DNA of 64,000 bases from Andrena cerasifolii (lineage: Eukaryota; Arthropoda; Insecta; Hymenoptera; Andrenidae): the NCBI RefSeq assembly GCF_050908995.1, contig NC_135120.1, positions 2,245,433 to 2,309,432 on the forward strand. The letters run 5' to 3'. This document shows positions 9,434 to 19,125 of this stretch, in pieces; within the stretch, counting starts at the first letter, position 1, and each line of letters begins with the position of its first letter. The translations under genes and the position numbers were made by a program. The notes beneath the pieces are model-generated. The model was given only the letters and a program-made list of their open reading frames with translations. It had not been told where the DNA came from and searched no databases.

Positions 9434-12160
9434 ATGAGTGACACTCTAAATGCGAATATGCAGGATGTGGAAGAAGATATGGACAATAATTCTCCGTTTC
9501 GTCCACGAAAATTACGTCCGTCCGCAAGGAGATTTTCGAAACGGAAAGTACATCGCCAAAAGAGAAGATCTTCAGCCCTTCAGAAGAAACAAGAAAACGA
9601 AAAAACGGCAGACGACACTGCCGTAGGACATTCAGAAGAAGTGGCCGAGGAACGTATGGTAGAGGAACCATCAACATCCGATGGACAAAATCATACGTAC
9701 CAAGAGATAATGCACTCGCCATCCGATGAAGACACTGATACGGCCAGTTTGGGAGAAACTGAAGAGGCGCTTCAAGAATTTGATGTTGAAAGTAACGAAG
9801 AAGAAAACTTCGTTATAGAAAAAGTTGCGAAGAACGAGTCGCAAGAGCAATCGCGTCTCCTAAATAGCAACGATGTAATGAATTTTCAAAATGTGCTTGC
9901 TCAATTGCAGAAAATAGGTAAACATGCAAAACATAGAGAAGACTGCGGCATTGAACACCTACGAATAACTGGTGTGAAACGGTGTGGCTTCAAGAGCATC
10001 TTCAGCGTAATGTGCACTTTATGCCATTACAAAGCTGAAATCCACAATCAATCGAACGAAACCGAAGAAGTGGATAGCAATCAGGGCGCCGTTAATGCAA
10101 CAATCTTATGTGGAGGCAGTTATGCTCAGTTGGAACACACTTTTGCAGGAGTGAACATACGTTGCATGTCGAAGAAAGAATTCGTGAAGAATCAAGATGA
10201 ATTCGTCAAGTCCGCAATTGCCGCTGCAGAAGAAGAGATGTTAGCAGCGGCTGAAGAAGAAAAACGTTTGGCGATTGAGAGAGGCGACGTTCTTCCCGGG
10301 TCAGGGACCCCTCACATCCCCGTTGTGGCCGACGGAAGCTGGATGAAGAGATCCTACCGCAGTGGATGTTACGATTCTGCGTCTGGAGTCGGCGTGATAG
10401 TTGGCTATCACACGAAAAAAGTATTATTTTACGGCGTTCGAAACAAAGTTTGCAGAATTTGTCGGATTGCTGCGAAAAACGAGAAAGAACCCCGAAAGCA
10501 CACATGTTTCAAAAACTGGAAAACATCTCGAGCATCGACTGCTATGGAAAGCGATGCTATAGTAGAAGGATTCAACACTAGCGTAGAAAAACGTGGGCTC
10601 GTTTATTCTACACTGATTGCTGATGGGGACAGTAGCGTGTATAAGAAGATTATTGATGCGGACCCATATAAGAGACAGATTCGTGTAAAAAAGATTGAAT
10701 GCACGAATCATTTGTTGCGAAACTTTTGCACAAAAATGAAAGCGATTGTAAAAAAGACCACATCTGGACCATTGAGACAAACTGTGGAAAGTAGCATTCG
10801 CCGGATGCGCACGGACATCGTGAAAGCCGCAAAGTTTAGATACAATCAGAATGTATCAATCGACGAGAGAACGAAGAATTTGTATGGCGACATACAGAAT
10901 GTTCCAAGCCACGTGTTTGGTGAACACGCAGAGTGTGCAAGACTAGAATATTTCTGCGATGAAAAGAATAAAGAGAATGAGAAAAACATCGTTCCAGACT
11001 TGATGAAAATTGGAGTGTACCAGGACGTGAAAGAAATACTTCGTCCACTATTAGCTCATGCGGAGAGCTTACTCTATAATACTACTAATAACGCTGTGGA
11101 AAGTTTGAACGGACTAATTGCCAAGTACACTGGCGGAAAAAGATTAAATTTCGCCGAAAGAGGATCTTATACAGGGAGATGTGCTGCTGCTGTCGTGGAG
11201 TACAACAGTAACCAAGTGCACTCGCGATTGGATGCGGTTATGAAGAAGAAAACGCCCGAGGTTGTGCACCAAATGGAAGAAAAGAAAAAGAAAGAAAAGG
11301 AAAAGAAAGCTGCAAAACAGAAGGAAACGAAGGCTGCGCGATATGTACGCAAGCATTTGCCCTCGCAGAAAGATTGTGATTATGGACAAAATGCACAGAA
11401 GCCAGACATGCCATCCGAAATGTACGAACTGGAGCGGGAAAAGCATATGCAAATGCTCAGTGACTGGCAAGAGAAAAGACATGCCATTGAAGATGAAACA
11501 ATCGGACAAGCAAAGAACCGCAAATGGTTGCAGTACAGGTCCAAATTGTTGACAGCATCCAATTTTGGACAAGTGTGCCGTCGCCGACCAGACACGCTTT
11601 GCGCAAATACAGTAAAATCAATTCTTTATCCGAAGATAATTAGTGCACCCGCGGTGGAATACGGGAAAGAATGCGAGAATATTGCTCGCGAAGAATTGAA
11701 GAAGCAATATACAGATATTGCGGAATGTGGATTTTTCATCGACAGCTGCATCGCCTTCTTAGGAGCTTCACCGGATGGAATCATCGGTCAAGAGGGTATT
11801 TTGGAAATCAAATGCCCCAAATCAGCGGAGAACTTTACGCCTGAAGAAGCTATTGAACAAGTTCCCGCTGTCTGGCGCATGTTCACGCGTAACGCAGGTA
11901 TTTCAATAAGTAAAACGCATCACTATTTTTATCAAATACAAGGCCAGTTACACATTACTGACAGAAAGTACTGTATATTTTGCCTTTGGACCCCGAAAGG
12001 GTTGAAATCTATAAAAGTAAAGAGAGATGATGCGTTTTGGAAAAGAGAAATGGAGCCAAAACTTGTTCAATTTTATTTAGAATGCATGCTACCCGAATTA
12101 ATAGATAGTCGGCACAATAGGTGCATGACTATTCGGGAGCCAAAATTTATTCTAGCATAG
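9434..12160 (+). CDS. Mutator-like transposase fused to a YqaJ-type nuclease (908 aa)
   Basis: A single uninterrupted frame. Residues 1-130 are charged, with a basic patch near 23-47 that could be a nuclear signal. A CTLCHYK zinc-like motif is at about 195. A transposase-like core follows: VADGSWMKRS (about 298), GVRNKVCRIC (about 335), IADGDSSVYKK (about 396), ECTNHLLRNFC (about 420) and NNAVESLNGLIAKY (about 551-565). The D, D and E in the first, third and last of these are candidate catalytic residues. After a Lys/Glu helix (about 615-640), residues 690-850 look like a YqaJ/lambda-exonuclease-type nuclease: SKLLTASNFGQVC, GASPDGIIG, LEIKCPKSA (the ExK motif) and YQIQGQLHIT. All its key residues are present. 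I infer it mobilises the enclosing element; the nuclease role is unknown. The ATG at 9434 is the first in frame after a GT-rich leader. Confidence 0.8.
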   Translation: MSDTLNANMQDVEEDMDNNSPFRPRKLRPSARRFSKRKVHRQKRRSSALQKKQENEKTADDTAVGHSEEVAEERMVEEPSTSDGQNHTYQEIMHSPSDEDTDTASLGETEEALQEFDVESNEEENFVIEKVAKNESQEQSRLLNSNDVMNFQNVLAQLQKIGKHAKHREDCGIEHLRITGVKRCGFKSIFSVMCTLCHYKAEIHNQSNETEEVDSNQGAVNATILCGGSYAQLEHTFAGVNIRCMSKKEFVKNQDEFVKSAIAAAEEEMLAAAEEEKRLAIERGDVLPGSGTPHIPVVADGSWMKRSYRSGCYDSASGVGVIVGYHTKKVLFYGVRNKVCRICRIAAKNEKEPRKHTCFKNWKTSRASTAMESDAIVEGFNTSVEKRGLVYSTLIADGDSSVYKKIIDADPYKRQIRVKKIECTNHLLRNFCTKMKAIVKKTTSGPLRQTVESSIRRMRTDIVKAAKFRYNQNVSIDERTKNLYGDIQNVPSHVFGEHAECARLEYFCDEKNKENEKNIVPDLMKIGVYQDVKEILRPLLAHAESLLYNTTNNAVESLNGLIAKYTGGKRLNFAERGSYTGRCAAAVVEYNSNQVHSRLDAVMKKKTPEVVHQMEEKKKKEKEKKAAKQKETKAARYVRKHLPSQKDCDYGQNAQKPDMPSEMYELEREKHMQMLSDWQEKRHAIEDETIGQAKNRKWLQYRSKLLTASNFGQVCRRRPDTLCANTVKSILYPKIISAPAVEYGKECENIAREELKKQYTDIAECGFFIDSCIAFLGASPDGIIGQEGILEIKCPKSAENFTPEEAIEQVPAVWRMFTRNAGISISKTHHYFYQIQGQLHITDRKYCIFCLWTPKGLKSIKVKRDDAFWKREMEPKLVQFYLECMLPELIDSRHNRCMTIREPKFILA

Positions 12161-12235
12161 AGAGCGAAAGAAAAACCGAAAAGCTTGAAAAAGCGAAAAA
12201 GGTCTCCCTCCAGAAATAATGAAACTATTATAACG

Positions 12236-12975
12236 GCCCGGCGTCGCACCGCGTTGTAAAGCGCGGTACCACTGACCCCGTCAGTGGTGACAAGTGCCAG
12301 CGATGGCACTTTTACTCGCGGATCATATGATCACACGAGTCGATCGACGCCGCCGTCACTTCCCCGAAGAAGTGACGAAGAAAATAATAAATATGATCGA
12401 TCCGGCGTCGCACCGCTGACTATCGTCAGTGGTGACAAGTGCCAGCGATGACACTTTTACTCGCGGATCATATGATCACGCGAGTCGATCGACGCCGCCG
12501 TCACTTCCCCGAAGAAGTGACGAAGAAAATAATAAATATGATCGATCCGGCGTCGCACCGCTGACTATCGTCAGTGGTGACAAGTGCCAGCGATGGCACT
12601 TTTACTCGCGGATCATATGATCACGCGAGTCGATCGACGCCGCCGTCACTTCCCCGAAGAAGTGACGAAGAAAATAATAAATATGATCGATCCGGCGTCG
12701 CACCGCTGACTATCGTCAGTGGTGACAAGTGCCAGCGATGACACTTTTACTCGCGGATCATATGATCACGCGAGTCGATCGACGCCGCCGTCACTTCCCC
12801 GAAGAAGTGACGAAGAAAATAATAAATATGATCGATCCGGCGTCGCACCGCTGACTATCGTCAGTGGTGACAAGTGCCAGCGATGGCACTTTTACTCGCG
12901 GATCATATGATCACGCGAGTCGACCGACGCCTCCGTCACTTCCCCAAAGAAGTGAAGAAGAAAATAATAAATTTA
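12236..12975. repeat. Tandem array of about 145-bp multi-hairpin units (five copies)
   Basis: The same unit recurs with a 144-145 bp period (CTGAC at 12272, 12416, 12561, 12706, 12851). Each unit contains four hairpins: CTGAC-TATC-GTCAG, GTGCCA-GCGA-TGGCAC, CTCGCG...CGCGAG around the palindrome GATCATATGATC, and CGTCACTTC...GAAGTGACG. A 7-bp pair GGCGTCG/CGACGCC encloses the first three, giving a cloverleaf-like outline. Units 2 and 4 carry GATGACAC where 1, 3 and 5 have GATGGCAC, so the array has a two-unit higher order. It starts about 75 bp after the transposase stop codon. Small ORFs across it are repeat-driven and not called as genes. Confidence 0.9.
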
Positions 12976-13013
12976 ATTCACCCTTTAATTTTTTCAGACA
13001 CATTTCTAAGTTC

Positions 13014-13205
13014 ACAGTGGAGCTGTTACTTTTTGACCCGTCGGGTAACCGGCTACCGGGAACAACTTCAAGCCATTGAATGTGGTATTGTTCGATCATT
13101 TTTAGCTAATATCAAACAATACCATAGACAATAAAGCATTCAATTCCTTGAAGTTGTTTCGGGTAGCCAAGTACCCGACGGGTAAAAAAGTAACAGCTGT
13201 AGTTC
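13014..13205. repeat. Hairpin with about 60-bp arms
   Basis: Arms 13014-13075 and 13147-13205 are inverted copies with shared parts ACCCGTCGGGTA and ACAACTTCAAG. They surround a 70-bp loop that itself has the inverted pair GGTATTGTT/AACAATACC. No gene is called here. Confidence 0.6.
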
Positions 13206-13356
13206 ACAGGAGCAGACAGACGGAATCGGGCTCGATCAAATGCGCCAGGTTGATTCACACGGGCCTCGCAGGTATACATGATGTTCGACGAATTATTGAA
13301 ACAAATTTTTACTTTTATATAAAACTTACAGAAATGTCTGCGATCATTTGTTACAG

Positions 13357-13784
13357 GCGGATTCTTTACCAAATTACTGCAAACATGGTTTATGGGACAG
13401 TAATGTCAGGACAAATGGAATGATAAGTACCATATTTCAGGTAAAGTTTAACAGCTTATACATCTGCAGTAAAATTTTGTACGTTTACAAAACTACAATT
13501 AAGTATTTCCTAATGAACTTCATAATGTGTTACAGATCCACACTGCCTATGTCATCTTTCGGTACGAGCGACCTAAGAAAATTGTAGGAAGACCGTCAAA
13601 GAAGAAGAGGAAATACACCATTTTTATCTGTCCATTTCAAAGGGGCGAAAGCTTGAATGTCGAATTTCAATTCTCCAATCAAGTTGGATTGATTTATTGT
13701 AATGACTATAACTTGATTAGAAACAAAAAAAATATAAAAAAATGTTCTGTTAAACGATTTTGTCAAAAAGGCACTAACAACTAA
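13357..13784 (+). CDS. Two-exon gene end with AT-hook-like motif
   Basis: Exon 1 is 13357-13440: acceptor TTACAG, donor CAG then GTAAAG, 84 nt, 28 codons, no stop. The intron is 13441-13535, ending TGTTACAG. Exon 2 is 13536-13784: 83 codons including the stop. The phases match (0/0), so the spliced frame is continuous. It has GLWDSNVRTNG in exon 1 and an AT-hook-like basic stretch, IVGRPSKKKRKY, early in exon 2. The second half of exon 2 is low-complexity and may be past the true end. Upstream exons were not identified. This may be a second gene of the TTAA element or an unrelated gene remnant. Confidence 0.45.
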
Positions 13785-14754
13785 AAAATACTTCTAGTGT
13801 TGTGCTACAATTTCGATGGTGTTTTTCAACTTTAAATAAAAACGTGGTTCAGAATATTTCATAACAGAATATGAATCAATTTAGTATAGCCTCAAGTGTC
13901 GAAATGAATTTGTTGCGAGATATCCTGCTCCACGATTTTATGTGTAAATACACCATCGAAATTGTAGTATAAGAAAATAATTATTTTTTACTTTTTAATG
14001 CATTTTTCATAAAATCGTTTATTACAAATTTTTTAATATACTTTTTCTAGTTTTTAGTGTTTGTGGATTTACATTACTCTTATTGCTGTATGCAGTTTAA
14101 CAGTTTGCTTGAAGAATGGTTGATTTATTGTTATGGGTTATTATTTATTGGTGACTAGGTAATTTTTTCACCCACTCGGAGTTTTTTCATAATTTTGTAT
14201 TGTCAACCAAACTACGCACCTCTGCAAAGTTTCGAGGGAATTGGATGGTTGGAAGTGGTTTAAAATTGAGTTTCCACATTTGAATCAAACAAACAAACAA
14301 ACAGAGGATCGTAGCTAAATAAAATCGTTTAATGGGACATTCCCAAATATCAGTATTGTTAGTACTGAACTCTGGTTTATATTGATAAATTTTTACAACC
14401 GTGGAATAACAATTCCGAAGAAAACCATGTACAAAACTATTATTGAAACAGACAATTCTTGTTGATATAAAAGATAATTTGATGTATAGTTAGATGAAAA
14501 AAAAGCGGCATATGTTTTTAGAAGAATTACAGCATTCATAAATTTCATTACGATCGGCATGTTACACTTCGGTGATGTACCTTATTCAAATTGTATGCTT
14601 TGAATTTGCACATTGATTGTACAAAGTATTGCATCGTTCTATGTATAAATAAATACTAAATTAGTATTGTTTCATTGACATGTTTCCTAACTTCACTACT
14701 CAACCTCTCTATCTTTCAATAGTGCTATCCTCCTTTACGTTCAGCGAGGCTCTG
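13785..14754. other. AT-rich stretch without genes
   Basis: AT-rich, with several AATAAA-like signals after the exon ending at 13784 and a short (CAAA)n run near 14288. I see no coding signal or repeat unit. Confidence 0.5.
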
Positions 14755-14932
14755 ATGCTAGACGCAGGAATTGGCGGGCTCCAGCTACAGCTGATGCACG
14801 AGGAAACACCTACAGCGGTGGTTATGTGTGCGTGACTGACGCACCGCAGTTCCCCACACATAACCACCGCTCCTGTCGATGTTCCCCCCTCCATCAGCGG
14901 TACATGGAGCCCGGCGATCGCTGCCTAGACGC
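14755..14932. repeat. Closed palindrome carrying the recurring module
   Basis: Arms 14755-14832 and 14856-14932 pair through GCTAGACGCAGGAATTGGCG, GAGGAAACACCTACAG and GGTGGTTATGTGTGCG. The same module is in both arms of 7796-9311. It lies about 240 bp inside the right end of the TTAA insertion and is a candidate subterminal element of it. Confidence 0.65.
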
Positions 14933-15170
14933 AGCTCTCGTGCCGTATTCCTCCAAGCTTCTCAATAGAAGGAGCTGTGGCAACAGCGCGGCAGAGACGG
15001 AGACAACAGAACATGCGGCAACTATGCTGTCAAAAATTCGTCTACGTAGAGTATCGGTAGATGTCACCATTGTACAACTTCTTTTTACCGACCGCAGTAG
15101 TTTCATTAGGGTCCGTCTGTTTACAAGGGCGCTTCGATCGATTCGGACCATAACAAAAAGGAGAGCCCCC

Positions 15171-17485
15171 TTAAGAGTTTTCCTGTCACGAAGTGTAGGA
15201 CCTTTCTTCGCTGACTGCTGCGATGTATTTTCTTCCCCGACTTGTTGTTCATTGCTCCCCTTTTGATCTTCATCTGGTGGATTGTTTTCCTGTACATCTT
15301 CCATTGATGGATAAATCACGCATTCTGGATCGCTGACTATCGCTCCTGAGGTATTCCCCTCGTTAAACACTACATCTCGGGCTACTTTGACTTTTCTTGT
15401 ATTCGTATTATACAGTCTATAATTCGTGCTGTATCCGTCGTAGCCAATGAAGATGACTTTTTCAGCTTTCCCGTCGAATTTAGTACGAGCAATCTTGGGT
15501 ATGTGGACATAAGCCTCCGCTCCAAATTTCCTCATGTGCATGAGAGTCACTTTCTTGCCAAGAAACTTTTCAAATGGAGTCATGTTATCGTTTTTCTTGC
15601 TTGGTCGTCTGTTCAGTATGTAGACACTTGTGTTTACTGCTTCTGCCCATAAAATCTCCGGAAGATTTGCATCGATGAGCATAGTCCGTGCACATTCCAC
15701 AATTGATCGATTTTCACGTTCGATCCGACCATTCTGCTCTGCACAATATGGTGCCGTCCTTTCTGCAATTATTCCAGTCTTCTTAAAATGTTCAGCAAAC
15801 TGCTCATTAATATATTCACGTCCATTGTCGCTTCTGAATGCTTTTATCCTGTTACCCGTTTGTCTCTCAATTACCCTCTGAAACTGTAGAAATGTTTCAA
15901 ATGTATCGCTTTTAGACTTCATGAAATACACAAACCGATACGAAGTACATTCATCTTTGAATAACAAGAAATAGTTTGCACCACCGAGCGAAGTAACTGG
16001 CATCTTCCCACAGACATCTGAGTGTATAATTTCTCCAGATTTACAAACGCGTGCATTCAGAGTGGTATGGAATGGCAATCGATGCATCTTACCAGACTGA
16101 CAAGATTCGCAAAACAGATTATCGATACTTGTTGATTTTATTCCTGGTATTAAACCTTGATTGGCCATTTCTTTAAAACTATTTATACCTGGATGACTCA
16201 ATCTATCATGCCATAGCTTCACTGTTGCTTCTGTCACTGTATTTGCCTGCTCGACATTTTTCTCCTTAAACAGCATCTTATAGCACTGGTTAGCCATTTT
16301 TATGCCCGTAGCAATAACCTTTTGGTTCCGTACCTCAATTCTACTGTCATCGAATGTAACCTTGAATTGTCTACTCGTAACAGCTCCCACTGAAAAAAGG
16401 TTTTTCTTTAATTTTGGTACATATAGAGTATTTTCCAATGTCCGAGGCTCCCACTGTCCATTAACGAGTGCCAGAACTTTTACTGTGCCAATGCCTTCTG
16501 CTTTTACAAACGAGTTATCTCCTATCTGAACAACATTAGACGAGCCATCTATTGACCGAAGTTCTGTAAACATCTCCTTACGAAAAGTCATATGTTTTGA
16601 CGCTGCACTGTCCGCAAGCCACGCATTCTCACATCCAGTGACTGAAATGTTCTTAAATTCGGCACTCAAAGCAACATCCTTTAAAATGTCCTTCGAGATA
16701 TCGTCCTGATCATCCTTTTTTGTTTTGTTCGCTTTCAATTTGTAGCAGTTACGCTTCATATGGCCAGCCTTTTTGCAATAAAAACACACGACACTCGACT
16801 TGCTAGTCGACTTTTCTTGATCAGCGCTTTTTCCACCTTTAGGAGTTCGAGGGCTTGTATTTTTCTTCTTCACGTTTAACGTTGCAAATGCCGCTTCGAT
16901 ATCTTCATCCTGGGTAAGCCGCTTCTCTTCCTTGAGGAGACGAGAGGTTAGGTTTTCAAAAGTCTGTTTCGTTTCGTCGTACGAATCCCATGCGTTTATG
17001 AATGCACCATAACTGTTCGGTAAGCTTTCGAGTGTTTTTGCAATTTTATCCATGTCGGTAACACGCTCACCTACATCTGCTAGTGCCAAGGCCATCGACT
17101 CAATTTTACTAATATGCTGAGCGATACTCTCGTTTGATTGCATTTTATAACTAAAAAACTGCTGCTTGAGCGTTACCTTATTTACCGAACTGCGCTGTTC
17201 ATGCACACACTTGAGACGATTCCACATCTGCGCTGCTGTATCGCATGCGACGACAGTTTGTAATTGACTGTATTCCAAGCCCGTAGAGATGAACAACATG
17301 CCCTTTGAATTACTTTCATCCCATGCCTTCCTTTTTTCTACTTCAGTCACTGCCGGCCGAACCATGCTACCGTCGACAACGTCCAGAATTTTCTCTGCAC
17401 GTAGTATAATTTCCATTTGGAATTTCCATAGCTGGAAATTACTTCCGTCGAACTTTTGTATGTGAAAATTCTTCACTTTTTCCAT
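15171..17485 (-). pseudogene. Copia gag, protease and integrase (5' part of gag-pol)
   Basis: Starts at the ATG at 17485, 173 nt inside the primer binding site. Domains in order: copia-type gag (FDGSNFQLWKFQME, about 14-27), a CCHC knuckle CFYCKKAGHMKRNC (about 234-247), a protease with DSAASKHM where DSGA is usual (about 291), an integrase zinc-binding region (HDRLSHPG...CESCQSGK, about 423-465), and the integrase core (HSDVCG, RSDNGREY, CAEQNGRIERE at about 489-590). The frame reads by chance about 92 codons past 15171 into the inserted DNA, so the apparent 863-aa product is chimeric. The true continuation is 1378-3010. Confidence 0.93.
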
Positions 17486-17660
17486 CCTCCCTGAGAGTAT
17501 CCTTTATGCTCTTCTCACTTAAGAATCCGAGCTCTCACAAAGAGAATAATCGAGTCTCTGAAAAATGGCGTCTTCCGTGCGACAGACCCTTTTTATTTCC
17601 GTACTGACCGCACGAGCGTTTCACTGTTCTTTTTCAACTTACGCACTGACCCACACTACT

Positions 17661-17672
17661 GGGCCCATAACC
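17661..17672 (-). promoter_or_regulatory. Copia primer binding site
   Basis: Directly inside the 5' LTR, the minus strand reads GGTTATGGGCCC. This matches the anticodon region of initiator tRNA-Met, the half-tRNA primer known for Drosophila copia. It supports minus-strand orientation. Confidence 0.8.
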
Positions 17673-17943
17673 TGTTGCGTATATTATATTTATTAAGAAC
17701 AGGATAAAGCAAATTGTAGAATCTTAATTATAATATCTTGTACAGAATATCAGACGCCATGTATATCACACAAAGGAAAAACTGAGACTGGTACATAACG
17801 AAAAAGACCATTGACTCTGGAAATAAAAGATGTGACATAACCTAACAGAACGGAAATAAAACGAAACTGGCGCCACCTGGTATACTCAATGTTACTGACC
17901 ATAAACTAAAATTACTAGATGATGAACAAAGCTATTTACAACA
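17673..17943 (-). repeat. Copia 5' LTR
   Basis: 271 bp, TG...CA ends, followed by TAAAT (17944-17948), the target duplication also found at 1110-1114. Nearly identical to 1115-1385. Confidence 0.93.
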
Positions 17944-18914
17944 TAAATTATAAAAAAAAAGAAAATATTCAATTTAAAAAAAGATGTGCAATCAAAATGA
18001 GCTGCAAGTACATAAAGGTGCTTTCTAACTGCGGTTTCTAACGGTGCTTTAATTAACCAATCAAAAAGGATCCAATTTAAAAACATTGTCGTAAATTAAT
18101 AGCTTTACAAAATTAATGATATACAAAAAATTTGCGCCAATTATAACAATGGCTATTTATAAAAAGAAAAAATGTATTATTAAATAATATTAAGCAGATA
18201 TATTTTTATACAAATAAATATTTTAATACGAATAAATATTTTATTCAAAATACTTGGCGCTGCGAAACCGAAAAAAAATAAATGTCTTAGTATTAATAAT
18301 TTACAATAACTCCCTTACAATCTAAAATACATAAACATATTACAAACGCAGTCAGATTTATTCTACATATATTTAACTCTAATATCATACGTAGCATATG
18401 CAAACGCACACATACACGCATTCACGAACGCACGCACAAGAAAGTAAGAAAAAGATTAATGCAATTTATATATACATATGTATTCAGTTTAGCAACACCA
18501 ATTCGGTGAACAGCGCCAAGTATTTTGAATAAAATATTTATTCGTATTAAAATATTTATTTGTATAAAAATATATCTGCTTAATATTATTTAATAATACA
18601 TTTTTTCTTGTTATAAATAGCCATTGTTATAATTGCCGCAAATTTTTTGTATATCATTAATTTTGTAAAGCTATTAATTTACGACAATGTTTTTAAATTG
18701 GATCCTTTTTGATTGGTTAATTAAAGTACCGTTAGAAACCGCAGTTAGAAAGCACCTTTATGTACTTGCAGCTCATTTTGATTTCACATCTTTTTTTAAA
18801 TTGCATATTTTCTTTTTTTTATGATTTATATTATTATCTTCTATTTTTTCTGGTTGTATATTTTCTTCTATTTTTTTGCGATTTATATTATTATCTTCTT
18901 TTTTTGTGATTTAT

Positions 18915-19125
18915 TTGTTTCATGTACTTGGCGTAATTTTTTTACTTTTTTGAAGTTTTTTTATGGGGATCTCACTTCTTTTTACAAAGATAATTCATGT
19001 ACTTGGCGTAATTTTTTTACTTTTTTTAAAATATTTTTATGGGGATCTCACTTTTTTTTACAAAGATAATTCATGTACTTGGCGTAATTTTTTTACTTTC
19101 TTTAAAGTTTTTCTATGGGGATTAT
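18915..19125. repeat. Short tandem array, about 70-80-bp unit, three copies
   Basis: The phrase TCATGTACTTGGCGTAATTT followed by a T-rich run and TTATGGGGAT occurs three times in a row. The first copy is the outer end of the right arm of the foldback element. The long T-rich ORFs here are hydrophobic by composition only. Confidence 0.7.

Larger units (their letters stand above)
3015..15170. mobile_element. 12.2-kb TTAA-flanked insertion inside copia, carrying a transposase-nuclease gene
   Basis: TTAA is present at 3011-3014 and 15171-15174. Deleting 3015-15174 rejoins the copia coding frame exactly, so the boundaries are firm. The ends are short imperfect inverted repeats: GGGGGCCGTCTCC at the left, and GGGGGCTCTCC at the right read inwards. 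TTAA duplications are typical of piggyBac and Kolobok elements. The only long ORF inside is at 9434-12160 and looks Mutator-like, a group that normally makes about 9-bp duplications. The interior may be one large element or a smaller one swollen by nested insertions; many inverted repeats inside favour at least some later additions. Confidence 0.8.
1115..17943 (-). mobile_element. Ty1/copia LTR retrotransposon, split by a 12-kb insertion
   Basis: Two 271-bp LTRs (1115-1385 and 17673-17943) begin TGTTG and end AACA, and are flanked by the 5-bp duplication TAAAT (1110-1114 and 17944-17948). Reading on the minus strand gives 5' LTR, primer binding site, gag, protease, integrase, reverse transcriptase, RNase H, 3' LTR, which is the copia order (integrase before RT). 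Without the TTAA-flanked insertion the element is about 4.67 kb and its gag-pol would be one frame of about 1,315 residues, normal for copia. I see only one LTR difference (1381 versus 17939), so it is young. Confidence 0.93.
969..18975. mobile_element. Inverted-repeat (foldback) element split by the copia insertion
   Basis: The left arm is in two pieces: 969-1114, and its continuation at 17949-18262 on the other side of the copia element. The right arm is continuous at about 18511-18975 and is the reverse complement of both pieces in order, starting from CAGCGCCAAG at 18511. The loop is 18263-18510. Each arm is about 460 bp. No protein is encoded. The continuity of the right arm shows that the left arm was whole before the copia inserted. 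The outer right end merges into a short tandem array, so the terminus is approximate. Confidence 0.75.

Noticed and set aside
12236..12975. CRISPR array or ribozyme array
   Set aside because: The units are contiguous 145-bp repeats without unique spacers, and I found no hammerhead core (CTGANGA with GAAA).
12429..13079. Repeated small ORFs starting MVTSASD
   Set aside because: They recur with the tandem unit and change frame where units differ; no independent evidence for coding.
14894..15170. C-terminal 92 residues of the 863-aa copia ORF
   Set aside because: They are read from inserted DNA beyond the TTAA junction and are not copia sequence.
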